Positions 45,201 to 57,467 of a DNA stretch of 64,000 bases are shown piece after piece. Positions within the stretch are counted from its first letter, which is position 1; each line of letters opens with the position of its first letter. The stretch is from Norana najaformis (taxonomy: Eukaryota > Annelida > Clitellata > Crassiclitellata > Hormogastridae): positions 14,056,341-14,120,340 of the forward strand of contig OZ029914.1 of the NCBI GenBank assembly GCA_964023275.1, given 5' to 3'. The position numbers and the translations under genes are program-made. The notes beneath the pieces were generated by a model that ran no database searches, was not told where the DNA came from, and saw only the letters and a program-made list of their open reading frames with translations.

Positions 45201-48200
45201 TACAAATTTAAATGAAAGAAATTCCGATAAATATCAACAAATACTTTGTCTGTCCAGCTACCTTAACCTCTCCAACAGTTCCACTGGCATCTGGTTTTTC
45301 TTTGACTTTGTCCAGAATGAAGCAGTGCACTTTGCGAATGTTTTCCAGACTTCCAATTATCATGCACACTCTGTCCGTTGTCCCTGTAGAATCAAGAAAA
45401 ACCACAGACATATGTAATGTCGATCAATCTCCCATCACTGCTCAAAATGACGTCACCTGCTCCAAGTTTACTGACGCGCATGGCATACCATCCGTTTCAC
45501 AACATGCTAAAATTTAGATAATGAATCAGAGCTGCTCCTGCAAATCCTAAAATTAATCATATCGTAATCGTAATTCCCAGATTTCTACAACCCTCATCGA
45601 AAGCCAAGTCATGGGGACCAGCTTATTCACAGCCCCTCAGTCAAAACAAAATCGATAGGCAAAAGGTTCAGTTCCAGGGCAAGATCCAAAAGTCAGGCAG
45701 AGAGACATCGTGGCAGCTATGGTGTGTGGTGTTTGGGATATATATTTTAGAACTGTGGCAAAATTTCCCACCAACAAAGCTTTCAACAGAAAAATATTTT
45801 AGAAGAACAAAAATGCTGAAAATGAAACCTTATGTTAGTAAAATAATGACATTAGTGGAAAGAATGTCGACTTCGTAAAAAACTCCTCATACCACCTGTA
45901 AATTGCAGATTCACCTGAGAAGCTAAATGAACCTATTTGCTTATCACATTTCAAACTTTGAAATGAAATAAATCCAAATATACAAGTTCCTTACTTCTGT
46001 TGTACATATTTATTAACAGAGTAGACTTATAATACATTGTACAAATTCAAATATTAAGCAAAACACACTTTCATTAAAACTTAGTCTCCATAAGGTAGAG
46101 TCTTTGAAGGCAATCTATATTTTTGAGTTATATTATCAGTGAAAATACAACAACAACAAATTTTTAGAACTCGTTCATCAGAATTGTTATTGGCACAAGT
46201 TTAATCAAACTGGTGTAAGTTTCCAGCTAAATATATTTCCCGTTTTCAGTCTGTGATAACATTGGGAATGTGTAAAAACAAGAATTCCTGCATAGAGGTC
46301 TAACGTCTCTGTTTTTCATACGCTACATACTAGCAAGACTTAAATGCTTAACAGATCTGGTTCAAACAAATACGGCAAATGATGCACTGACCTCGATTCA
46401 AACCATAATCTGACCAGTTTCAGTTTTTACAAATTAAAGAACAAATTTTTATTGTGCAAAACAAGCAGCAATAAAAGAAAACCAGCAAAACTCCTCTTAG
46501 AAGACCATCTCCATAACGGCTATAATTTGAACGCAAGTTCAATCCGTCCCCACTACAGACCTGTTCAACTCAGAATTTAAACATCACCTTCCATGTGCAG
46601 AACATAGATGAAACGGTACTGGAAACCAGGATTCTGGTTCAATGAAAGACCAGAAGGATGAAAACTGCAACATGGATGGATGGATGAATGATTGAACGAA
46701 TGTATCACGAATGAAAGAATTCACGAATGAACTTCTGCATTACGAACGAAAAAGTGAAAAAATGAATGAATGCAACATGGACGAAGGAAAGAATGGACGA
46801 ATGAATGCAATACGAATGGATAAAGGAATGGACGAATGAATGCAATGAAGATGAGACGCCACAGAGACGGAATGGCAGCAGAAAATTTACCGAAGTATAT
46901 CGACTTGCCAAACAGTTGCCAGAGTTACCAGATCTTATCCCCATGACTTCGATCGTGGGTCTGTAACCTGCGAGGGTTGTTCATAATCAGCTGAAGATCG
47001 AAAGAACTAAATTTCTGCTGGTTACAAAAGCAATTTACGATGAAGTGTTAATAACGAAAGATGCGGTCATGCAAAGACAATAATGATCGCCGATGATGTC
47101 CAAGATTCCAATGATGATTCGGATATGCAGACCAAAGAAACGTAAACTGCCTACCATGTGAATGCAGACTGTTCGATCGACACAAATTGAGCATAATGAC
47201 AATAATCACAACAAAGAAATTACACAAAGATCTAACAACGATCATGATGTTTGAATGATGGCATTGATACCAAAATAATGATGAAGACTGCCAAAGATGT
47301 TAAAGGATCCAATAGTTATAAGGATAAGCTGAGCACATAAATGATCACGTAAAAATATGCGAAAACATGCACACTGTTCGATCAAAATCAAATGATCAGG
47401 ACAACAATGGTAATAAAGACACTACTCAGTGACTGAACAACGATCATGATGGTGAAGCTTAATGTTGTTGTAATGATGGCATTGATAACAAAATACAAAC
47501 AGCGATAATGAAATAAACAATGATACATTACAAATAACAATGATCGAAAATGATGATGATGATGATGATGACCACTTGTTTGAACTAATAGATAATGAGT
47601 GAATCTGAGGAGATTTAGACGTAACGCAGCCATTCTCGCCGCAGTGCAACCAGTGACATTTTCCAAGGCATTGACACAATTTTACCAAAGGCATGATATT
47701 TGACAAGTTTTAAGTTGCTGAAGAAAGAGAAAAGCAGGACTTCACCGGATATGGCTTGGCCAAAATAATCATTTAACGAGGTATCTGGAACCAAAGACAT
47801 CGAAGCCCTTGTTGCAACTAAGAGCCCGTTCAAAGCCACTGTTCCAGAAGACAGTAAAGACGAATGAAATACCTGGGAAGAAGTCTCCACCTTTCGACAT
47901 CTTAATATTTGTAGCTGTATCTGCCTGCAGCTGGTTGATGGTGTCACCTCCTTTGCCAATGATGGCTCCTGCAGCGGAAGACGGCACCAGCACTTTGAAG
48001 TACACTGAGAAACACAGAAAACACACACAGGCTTATCATAGCACCTTTGTCACTTTCTTAAAAGGTGCTATATAAATCACTAGATACAAATTGGTACATA
48101 CACACATGTATAAATACAAACATACACACATACATATATGCAAACACACACATATCTATGTACATTCATACACACACAGAGTTCTTATGCTCTAAGGTAA

Positions 48201-49680
48201 GGTAAACTATAGTAGCGAGCGTCAATCAGTTAGCAACAGATATTATTCATTATGATATGGTGCTACAGAAGCCATTTGACTTAATTACATTATTCAGCTA
48301 CACTTATTGTTCAACAATTGAAAGCTTCAATGTGAAGAGGTTGCAGAATCTTTTAGGAAAAGGACAAACATGATAACAGCAAGTTAAGATTGTAGCTTAC
48401 CAAGGTTATGGATTGCAGAATTTTGCAAACTTTTATATTTAAGGTTGCAAATTAGTGGATATTTCCTGGGCCTGTGCAAGATATCTGTGTGTGATGTTGG
48501 TGCGATACGAGGACATCATCCAAAATTTTGTGATGGACTTCGTGGGCAGTGGGTGTAAATGCATGCAGCAAACACGTCTCAGCTAGTCATAACTTCAAAC
48601 TGCAGTGCATTTACCGGCATACTTATAGTATCGGGGACCGCTCTGGTTTGGGCTATTTGGGGCGACGCTTTTGGCCTTGCTTCTGCTTACTGTGATTGGT
48701 TGTTGTTTCCGCTGACTTTCTTCGAGTGAAACACTGTTTGCAAAGATCGATTAAACATTATTCAAACTTTACAAAGCCGAACTAACCCTTACTTTTACTC
48801 TAACCCTTTTTAACAGCAAGCATTAGAATCCACGTTTATTTACTTCAATCAATGATGGACACTTACAAAAGCTACTCCTGTAATTAACATCACTGCGGCA
48901 GGCGGCGCCGAAAAGCAACGGCCTAAACAGCGGTCCGCAATATTATAAGTATGCCCATTTACCTTCCAGTGCTTTACCAGATTTAGGTTCTGGATGGACT
49001 TCTCAGCTTGGTCCACCTCAAAATCAGTCTAGGGCATTCTGTTATAGGGATATGGAGGTATTATATATTCTTTCTCCCAGTCCATGTATTTTCCATCCCA
49101 GTGAAGTGCACCTGCCATCAACTTGTCAATTTTGCAGTGTGCCAAGATCTCCTAATATACTGCCTCTTTGGTTGAGTTATAATTATTATTATTTCTGCAT
49201 TTATTAGGCGCCACAATCAGATGACTTAGCATCAATTGATGGCGCCAAGGAAGTGTGAGTGAAGGACTTGCTCAAGGTCCCTACACAGTAATCGTCTCGG
49301 AGGAGACTCGAACCCGTACTCTCCGCGTTACAAGCCGAGCGCTCTATCCACTATGATACCGTGCCCCATGCGTGGATTAAACCACGTTTACCGTTACGAA
49401 ACCAATTTTTAACTTAATGAAACTAGCGCATTTTTTGAGGAGATTAAATATACTAATTTAAGTGTGCAACGTCTTTTTGATCAAAGCAGTTTTCGAATGT
49501 AACCAGGTTTAGCCATAACCAATGGAGGCTGATTACGTGTACGCTCTCACCAGTTGACGGCTGATTATTTGGACGTTTTGCAGAAATTTCTTCGGCTTCT
49601 TCAGCCTTTTCTTCGCCATCGTCTTCTTCACGAGATCTCTTTCTCGACTCACAATTTTCCGGTTTTTCAGAATCTTCCAT
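42167..49680 (-). CDS. NOVA: NOVA-type KH-domain RNA-binding splicing regulator, 539 residues, five coding exons
   Basis: Nuclear sequence-specific RNA-binding protein family (NOVA1/2, fly Pasilla) that binds YCAY clusters and controls alternative splicing. Coding exons: 49551-49680 (start MEDSEK, basic RKR and KRP stretches like the NOVA NLS), 47873-48004 (KH1 first half, IIGKGG), 45262-45383 (KH1 second half, [10 protein letters not shown]), 43961-44120 (KH2, [18 protein letters not shown]) and 42167-43242. Phases are 1,1,0,1; donors gtgaga, gtattt, gtagct, gtcagc; acceptors all AG. The last exon holds the KH2 end (KIVEDPQSG), a LASYGF block typical of the NOVA linker, a Tyr/Gly/Ser/Asn-rich stretch (about 295-440), a divergent third KH (about 447-516, GTEG loop) and 12 Gln before GTHQ. 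The start was chosen for its good context (GAAAATGG). Confidence 0.88.
42182..42217 (-). repeat. CAG/CAA tract encoding 12 glutamines in NOVA
   Basis: Eleven CAG codons and one CAA near the NOVA C-terminus; likely polymorphic in length. Confidence 0.9.
43715..43890 (-). repeat. Partial copy of the intron 1/KH1-exon boundary inside NOVA intron 4
   Basis: Matches 47990-48165: gaagtacactga, cacacacaggcttatcatag, gcacctttgt, atataaatcac. On the minus strand it keeps a CAG|TGTACTTC acceptor like the genuine KH1 exon start, but reads into a stop after a few codons. Confidence 0.8.
44225..44850 (-). repeat. 21-bp minisatellite in NOVA intron 3
   Basis: About 29 copies of attaattac(t/c)(t/a)aatgcattgg with higher-order 42-bp alternation. 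Because 21 is a multiple of three, it yields a spurious 166-codon plus-strand ORF of WINY(L/Q)MH repeats, which I do not call a gene. Confidence 0.95.
48616..48955. mobile_element. 340-bp MITE with an 8-bp target-site duplication in NOVA intron 1
   Basis: Terminal inverted repeats start ggcatacttata(g/a)tat and extend about 27 bp with few mismatches (both contain ggaccgct). Flanks 48608-48615 and 48956-48963 are both CATTTACC, an exact 8-bp duplication. No coding capacity. An 8-bp TSD fits hAT-like or related superfamilies. Confidence 0.85.
49198..49372 (-). repeat. tRNA-derived SINE (family 1), best-preserved copy
   Basis: Minus strand: ggggcacggtatcatagtgg, box A tagtggatagagcgctcg, box B gggttcgagtctc, then gacgattactgtgtaggga, ccttgagcaagtccttcact, a ggcgcc-containing body and an AAT-rich tail. 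The tRNA part looks like a tRNA-Thr-type head with TTGTAA around the anticodon. In NOVA intron 1, and the clearest copy for defining the family in the LU array. Confidence 0.85.
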
Positions 49681-49799
49681 TTTCAATAAGTAATAGGTTT
49701 TTAAAAACAATAATCAGATACTCTCTGTCACAGATTACATATGGAGACTCTCATTTGGACATTGGACGGGATTATATCTAGCGTCATCTAATGACGATT

Positions 49800-52750
49800 G
49801 TTTTGCAAGGCAATGTAAATTATCTTAGCAAAGAATCAAATTGATTTTCAGCTTTGAAATGCTCGATATTATATCTGATGTAAAGCAGTCCAATTTATTG
49901 TAGTCAATCATGTTAATGCCACGCCATGCCCCTCCAACCCCAAGCACCGTCCACCGTAGCCGGCTAACTGAAATGAGTTTAACCATATGGACGTGTTCTA
50001 GAAATATGTCTACATTCGGCCTAAGTCGACAAAATGTAAGACTACGTCGCCGCATTCTTCGATCAGCATCTTCTTAAAAGTAGACCTACTGTATGTTTAT
50101 CATTCGTATAAGCTTAGGTCTAGTCTTTGGCCGGCGTTCATTCACAATTGTGGGGCCCTACATCTGGAATTTCCTATCTTCTCATGTTTGCAACTCTCTT
50201 ACCGAGACTGTCTTTCGCTCTAAACTGAAAACTTAGCTCTTCCTGTTATTTTATGGTTCTAAATGTTTCCTGCTCACCCAGCTTCAGTGTGCACTTCTGA
50301 ACTTTGTAAGGATGGCATTATAAAATTACAGGTGTTTTGTATTGTATTGTTGGGCGCTGTAGAAATTTCGGAATTACGATTACGATTATTGTATTGTATT
50401 GTCAGTGTGTGTTCAATTGATTAGGCTACTTTAAAAGCGTGCACACGGGACACTAGGAACACGGAGAGATGCTGAAATAGCCAAGATGGAGGTCAGTTTA
50501 AATTAAAACTAATGTAGAATTCTTCAGTAAATTGCTTTTTGGTACAAGGTGACACATTTTTAAGAGTGCGAATTTCATTATTATCTGTCCATGAAAAAAA
50601 TCGCCAACAGGTCTACAATTGCATTCGCGACTATATTCCCCAGGCATATACGGTGTTCAATTTTGCCAAGCATCTGAACGTTCTCTGTATAGGCCTACAT
50701 GCAGTTCGAAAAGCCAAGATCACTACGCTCAGTGTGAAGGCCTAGCATGCTTTTCTGCATACGAAAGAGCCCTCCGATAACACCCAGATGGTAACGGGAA
50801 TACGACTCTTCCATTTTTTAGGGCTATGTGTAGGATACATTTTTTTGTAAGCTGACAAGATGGTAGGCCCCAGAGTCCCAGACCCACATATAATAATTAC
50901 AGCATGCTGCATATGATAGCCTACATGGACCGTTATATGCTTATATAGATGTATAAATACACACAGCAATTCAGTATTTTGCCTGTATAAATATGAGACA
51001 GACAGACAGATAGACAGAAAGAGAGAGAGAGTTATTTGAATAAATACACATGTATAAACTGAAGTGTTGCTGATAAAATATTTGTGTATTTAAGTCAAGC
51101 AGTTGCTTAAATTACCATTTAGACTTTGATCGGCATTTCGCGTATGTAGCCGAGATGATGTTAGGCCCTTTATTACTCAGCCACATAAAGGGCTAGTTGC
51201 TAGAAGCCGGGCATAAACGAGGGTCGAACGAAAGAAGACATTGCCCGAACCACGACAGGCATTTGGCATCGGTTCAAACTAAACAGACCGCCTCTTAGCT
51301 GTCATACCAGATGCGTTAGTACGACTCGTTACTCGCCCCGTTGAGTCCTATCACACCTGCATCGGTTTGGTCAGTGTTTTTACCTGCGGTAGTACAGCCT
51401 CTGTGTTCCAGCCCAGCCAACTGGCTCGTTCGGTCTTCGAGGGTGGGGTACAACTGGCTGCCCGGTCGTTGACGTACAAGCACAGCTCATTGCGTACAGC
51501 AAGCCGAGGTTATACGGAGCGCGGGGATCACCGTTGTTGTGTCGTCGTAGGAGGGATCGTAATTCAGTTGCCGCTTGCGGAAGAGTTCGTTCTGAATTTT
51601 CGACAGACTGTTTAACGCAAAATGAGGATTAGATCGTCCGTTTGAGTTGTAATACGCCCTCTGAGTACAGGTGAGCGTGGGTGCGTTGTTCAATTATTCA
51701 AAAGAATACAGGCACACAGGTAGGTCGATGATTATGTCGCCGATGGTTTGCCGATGGATCCGAAGTTTTACGAAGATTGGAACTCGCCGAATAATAATAA
51801 TTACCAGTATGCATCCGTTTATTAATTTATTATAAAATCAGTGAGTTATAGTCGGCTACATAAAATTGCTATTGAGTCTGATTCATGTTTGAGGGATTTT
51901 CCGGTGACGAAATAAAGGAGTTTGGTAGGGGTGTAATGTGCGTGACAAGGGTAGTCTTTGTTAAGTTTATGGCACCCGAAAAGGGTGCTCAACTCCGGTG
52001 ATCGCAGTCGTTGGCTCTGTAACGTAGCATATTTTAAAACAGAAACGGCCCATTTTCATGTTGTTTTATTTTACATTACAGACACCCCAGTAAAGTATAG
52101 AAATAAAGTTTGAGAACTGTAAGCGTGACCGTCCGTATGAGCAGTTTGGGGTCGGCTGTAGGAAGATTGAAGAGTTACTGTAGCTATTGTTGGAGTAGGA
52201 ACAAAACGCGTAGGAAGTGTCAGGCGTCACATTTACTGGGGTTTATATCTGGAAATTATGTTGATCTTGCTGTTCACTGTGCCTTCAGTCATTGAATAAA
52301 TTTATTAGTTTATGTTGTAATGCATTAGAAAACAATTGTCATATGTCGGTTGAAACTAGACATACGATGACTGTGCTAACTTAAACTGGAAATTAATGTG
52401 TTTGAACTGCCGATGATATGAATTGTTGCTGTTTCAGCAGCACAGAAAAGTGTTTTTGGTTATTGTCTTCATTACAAACAATATATCATTGAAGTCATCA
52501 ACATCCAGAAACAATATCTTTCATGATGCTAATCATTGAAACACTGTATAGGCACAAAACTCCATCACTTTGCTGTTATCATAATTCTAACATTGTTCTG
52601 TTTTAAGAATCTCTTGTAAGTTTCAAAGTATTAAAGGCCAGCTTGACTGATCTTCACTGATCCAAAAACTGAAACAGAGGCTTCAAATTTGAAATTTGTT
52701 ATCTTTTTGTTGGCTTTTCTTTTATTTGTCTTTTAAAGCTAATTTATGTT
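49800..52750. other. Intergenic region between NOVA and the membrane-protein gene, with a possible untranslated exon
   Basis: 50100-50395 is a CR1/L2-type LINE 3' end with a gattac tail. 51300-51670 is GC-richer than the surroundings and ends in tacag|gtgagc at 51670, a good donor; it could be a non-coding first exon and promoter area of the gene starting at 52848. This is inference only. Confidence 0.4.
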
Positions 52751-52847
52751 ACAGGTTGTATTCAGGACCATCAACATCATCCGCCCTACAGAAAATCACA
52801 AACATAGTCGATTGGAAAGTCGTTGCGACCCATAGAATCCTAACTTC

Positions 52848-55127
52848 ATGGAAGATCATAGTCTGAGCAAATGGTACCAACACCGGTATGTCAAATATCT
52901 TAAATCTAACAGATGAACAAACAATTTAATTATTGTCTGCTGTCCAGTGGAACAGGTACTGCTGCTGCTAAATGGTCGTCTTTCTTCTATTCTTGCCCGT
53001 AGTCCACTGTGTTTGTTGGCTCAGGGCGATCTCACCGTCCCTCTTGCTCGAACTGCCACCGCTCAGCGCCACAGCTTTGCTATTGCTGGCCCTGCTTCCT
53101 GGAATGACTTACCTGTGGACCTTTGACGGGAGCTTCTCTCCCTCTCCCCTTCCCCTTCCACAAGTGCTTGAAGACCATATTATTCCCCAGTTCTGGTACA
53201 ATGGGCCGGGAGCGCCTCTGATGAGGCTACCTTGAAGCAGCGCTTTACAAATTTATGATTACGATTACCACTGATGGTCATTCTGATTATCGTCTGTGTA
53301 TTTGCCTTTTGCCATTCAGAATTACATTAAGATGCAGGTGGAAAGAATTCTATCTAGGAGAGTTGGTGAGCTGGTTAGGCATATATAAAAATTGTGTAGA
53401 TCTAACGAGTCATTATTCAAAAGGGTTTTGAGTTGTGGAGTGAGAGAAAATTTAATGAGACTGGTAGACTAGCAAGAAGCTTAGGAAGGATAAAGCAGGA
53501 TGTGGAGTAAATTGATTGAGATCACGTTCATATATGTTACTCTAACAATAATTTTGATATTTTCTGTAGTGCCCATATCTGTTGTAGCAGCTGATTGAGC
53601 CAACATATTCACAGAAAGATGGTGCCACTGATATTGCACATCACTATTGTGATGTGCCACTTATTGTGGTCCTAAAGTTCATTAAGTCATATTAGAGGTT
53701 GCTTTACAGGTGACTGATAAGATGAGACAGATGACCAGTATTTGTTACACTACATTCATATGTAAGAAATATCCCCTGGTTTTTGTAAGGTAATCGTAAT
53801 TGTAATCTTGAGATTTCTGCAGCGCCCAACGAAAGCTAAGTTGAGGGTACCAGCTTATTCACAGGCACTCAGGTATAAGGTTTTACAGGCAACATACATT
53901 TGCAGCACACTTTTTGTGGCCTTGGCCATGCTATGGCGTTATTTAAATCATCTTATTATTATTACGCATGTTATAAATATTGCCCGGCAGCCTTATTGGC
54001 ATCCATCTGTTGCATTTAAAAAGTGGCCAACAAAACACTGACAGTTTTTTGTGCTTTTCAGTGTTTGTACATTAATTTTGTTTAGTGTACAAGTATTGGA
54101 AAATGGTCCAAGAGAACCTCTTATTTGTTGTATGATATTGTACAGTAACTATGTGTTAAAATAAGGTATTTTTTAACTGTATTTGTTTTTTAACTACAGG
54201 TATTGCGTTTTTAACTGTAAATATTTTGTTTTTAACTGTAGGTTATGTTGCAGTCTGCTTCTAATCTTCATCTGCGACTTCATCCTTCAAACCAGCACCA
54301 AAGTAATCTCGAAAGATCTGACTGATGCCAATGCTTTGTCTAATCCTCATCACGAAGAACATCACCCAGTGCTGGAAGTCTTCTTGCATCAGCGAATGAA
54401 ACGAGCATCGAATGCCGAAATTTCCCATCAAAGTAGCGGTCTGTGGAGCGAAGTAAACAAAGATGCGTTCACGCAAACCATTGCAATCATTCTTGGCATT
54501 GCAGTGGTCTTCTGCCTATCCACAGTAACAATAGTGATGTGCATCTTCTGCAATGCCTGCGAAGATGACAAGTCTTCTGACGTGGGTGGCGCAAATGGTT
54601 ATGTAGGCGAGATAAACCTTGCTGACATACAGGTCATCTATAATCCGTCGGCAGGAGCTCTGCAGTTGCCACACGCACACCACAATGCGGCATTTAGCAG
54701 CAGCCAGGAGGATATTGTCGTTGCAAATCCAGCTGTACTCCAGGTGACCTCATTAGAGGGCGTTACAGTTCGACCTTCAAATGCCCTTCAGAATCAAGGC
54801 CTTCGTCTCGTTCATGGAGACGAGGTAACAGCAAATCCATCGCGCCGACTCAAGGACGTTCATGTAGAACAGGGAAATACAATCAAACTGGAGTATGAAA
54901 ACATACATGCTGATAAACAATCATTTTCCTCATATCCAAAGAAGCCTAAAGAAAATAATGCTAGGATTGTGGAAAATGGCAAAGAGAACAAAGCGCCATC
55001 TGGTGCAGTACAAAAAAACCTTTTCCCTCAAACGAACCGATCACACGAATACATCAACACCAGTAGATCTAGCAACGATTATGATATGAATGATTTCACG
55101 CTTAAAAATATGCATGCACGTTACTAG
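52848..55127 (+). CDS. Predicted single-pass membrane protein with signal peptide, furin-like site and tyrosine signalling motifs, 307 residues
   Basis: Two coding exons: 52848-52885 (within exon 52755-52885; MEDHSLSKWYQH plus two bases; donor gtatgt) and 54242-55127 (acceptor ctgtag). The phase-2 join restores one Arg codon and gives a signal peptide with charged start and hydrophobic core LCCSLLLIFICDFIL (14-28). The short ectodomain has RMKR (64-67), a furin-type site. The membrane helix is about 91-116 (TIAIILGIAVVFCLSTVTIV), followed by a Cys cluster. The roughly 190-residue cytoplasmic tail has LEYENI (Tyr231), matching the ITIM pattern and YxN, and EYINTS (Tyr283), another YxN site. 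I do not recognise the family. A receptor or adaptor role is inference from the motifs. Confidence 0.7.
52955..53272 (+). repeat. CR1/L2-type LINE 3' end in the intron of the membrane-protein gene
   Basis: Degenerate terminal RT peptide (frames with FAIAGPASWNDLPVD-like content), then gggagcgcctctgatgaggc, agcgctttacaaatttatg and a gattac tail. Confidence 0.6.
54165..54245 (+). repeat. Reiterated tttttaactgta units at a splice acceptor
   Basis: Four near-copies of ttttttaactgta/ttaactacag run into the acceptor at 54241. Together they offer several candidate AGs (ctacag, ctgtag, ttgcag). Confidence 0.75.
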
Positions 55128-57264
55128 AACTTCAGTTATATCTTTGGTTTGTTTCAACTTCAGAAAACCTGTTGTGGATAATTTTAATTTGCTTCGGTTT
55201 CCACTAGAGAGCACTGCAATTTTATATGGGCATAGAACTTTAGGGATACTTAAGTGCTATGCTGGGTGTTTGACATCTTCTTACAACTAGTCTGCTGGCA
55301 ATGTGCTTAGGAACACAGCTTTTATGAACGAGACTGTTTTAGGTTGAGCCTGCTAGAGACTGATGTGTATGATCAGCATTTGATAATTTGAATCACATGA
55401 CTTAAAATACAACATGATCACGGTTCTAGTCACCATAATGCACAGAGTCTTTACTTTTTACCCCAACGAAATCTTTGGGGTAAAACTAGTGCAGAAGAGA
55501 CTGAGTAAAAATGGTCCAAGAGAACCTCTTAATTGTTGTATGAATTGCTAAGTGAAAACTCTGTAATCCTCGGTTGCCAAGTGGAAAACCAGTTCTTTTT
55601 CTGTGCTGAACTGCTGATGATTGATGTTAGACATTCGCTGTTCTGTTTCGTACGCAAGAACGCAGAGTGTCTGGACTCTTGCAGTGAATTAGTCACCATA
55701 AGGCATATTGGTTTGTTATATTACTATGATATTGTGCATTACTTTGTTAGACAAAATGTTTTGACTGAGTTATAATTGTTTCAAACTGCTTTGTAGAAGT
55801 TGACTCAAAAGTGTTTCTGTAGAGTCTTTTATTGTGTATTAATCACAGAATTTATGTACCACTGTATAGCTTTATCATGGCTTTAGGGTTTCCCATGAAT
55901 CCACTGTTTTGCTTTGGGATGATTACCTATTTCAGAAGTTTTGTAAGTTTGGATTTGAATTCATGATGTTATCTGTTGACTTTCAAAGTGGTTTACTTGC
56001 AACTAGACCAACTGAAATCAGGACCCATGAAGATAAATTTATGGTGAGTGAATAAGCTGGTTCCCGCAACATAGCTTTCTTTTGGTGCTGTAGAAATCTC
56101 GAGCTTACGATTACAAGTGTGATAATGAACTTGGTGAACTGTTTTGATTTGTAGACAGAGCATTACTGTAGAACCTAACAGATGCATTTTGTACTACAGT
56201 TGTATAACGAATTCAGGCTTTTAAAACATTGAAAACTGGTCAGTCGCAATACTTAAAATCAGTCCACATTCCCCAGACTTATTATTCAACCAGGTCGTCT
56301 GATTGTCTGGTCATACCTAAGACTGGTGAAGAAGCTTTATTATTCAACCAGGTTGTCTGATTGTCTTTGTCTGGTCATACCTAAGAAGCTTTTTCATTCG
56401 CTGGGCCTAGATTTTGGAACTCTTTTCGTGTGTCTGTTCGTTCTGCTCAGTCGACTATCATTTTTCGTTGTCAACTTAAGATTTGACTTTTCAAATTGCT
56501 TATTCTGTTTTAGTTGACCAACCTTCTTCACATTGACCCAGTTGCTTGGCTTTGGTGCACCATTAGTTGATGCCATGTGCCTTAGATACTAGTAGTAGTA
56601 GTAGTAGTAGTTATACTGTTTAACGACATCTTATGGCATCAAACATATGATAGAAGTTACTAATTAATAATGATGATAACAAAATAACCACCAAAATGTT
56701 TCTTTGCTAGAGTGTTTCGATAGCAAAACATTGGTTTTCAGGTTGTGGAATCCTGGTTCATACTTCTCTGCATCATGAGTATGTGTGCAAACATGTGTCG
56801 GAACATTTATATAGCACCTGAGAGAGCTGCACAAAGGCACTGTATTTATCAAATTTATGTAGCAAATCTTGCAGATAAACTAATCAAAAGCAGTGTTGGT
56901 AGATCTTGGTTTAAACAGGCAAGAAAGATGGCAAGATGTGGGTACCTGCCTCCCACGGTTAGATCCTCTCAAACCGTTTCAAGTCTGGCAATAAATCAAA
57001 ATTTGTCAACAACTGAACAATATTTAATCACGAACAACATTTACTATTAAACAATACACTATACACTAGTATCAAAATTAAAACCTTCAAGCTCTAACAT
57101 GCACAAGCACACCTTCTTTAAGTACAAGCACATTAGCATATGCTAAAATAAAGGCAAATTTTACAGTAATGGCCACCATGTTTACAAATTGCATAATATA
57201 TTTTTAATTTCCAATAACGCGATCTCAAGGATAAACAACATATTAAGCACATTCAGCGGACGAG
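55128..57264. other. No gene seen between convergent genes; 3' UTR of the membrane-protein gene at its left
   Basis: Contains a duplicated stretch (55510-55545 matches 54102-54137, atggtccaagagaacctctta), a gattac-tailed remnant at about 56085-56118, a tandem duplication of about 63 bp (56280-56395, attcaaccaggt) and a TAG microsatellite at 56586-56612. Confidence 0.5.
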
Positions 57265-57270
57265 TTTATT
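57265..57270 (-). terminator. Poly(A) signal for the distal EXOC4 last exon
   Basis: AATAAA on the minus strand, 30 nt beyond the stop at 57300. Confidence 0.6.
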
Positions 57271-57299
57271 TGATACAGAGCGGTTCACGTGAACCTTCC

Positions 57300-57467
57300 C
57301 TACGACGCACTGCTGTATTGCGACAGTATTGTGCTCAGTTTGTTAAGCAGACGTGCGAGGTCACTGTCGATCGATCCATATTCACTGCGATGTTTCAAGT
57401 TCAGCAGAATCGTGTACTCCTGCTCAGTAAACTGGCGCCCTCTGTCCACAATCGACTTCAGGATTTC
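57300..57467 (-). CDS. EXOC4: EXOC4/Sec8 alternative (distal) terminal exon
   Basis: Found on the minus strand without an ATG. Acceptor ctgtattttag is followed by 55 codons and TAG. The peptide begins EILKSIVDRGRQFTEQEY and is homologous, position for position, to the start of the proximal last exon at 59455-59625 ([18 protein letters not shown]) and to the C-terminus of animal Sec8 (VVDQGVKYTELEY-type). Both exons start in phase 0, so either can follow the exon ending at 61051. An AATAAA lies just downstream. The intact frame, splice site and poly(A) signal argue for use rather than decay. Transcript evidence is not available. Confidence 0.72.
   Translation of the reverse strand, partial: EILKSIVDRGRQFTEQEYTILLNLKHRSEYGSIDSDLARLLNKLSTILSQYSSAS

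Noticed and set aside
49198-49372. Candidate tRNA gene on the minus strand
   Set aside because: Box A and box B are good, but the cloverleaf is not completed and the tRNA part continues into a SINE body seen elsewhere in the window.
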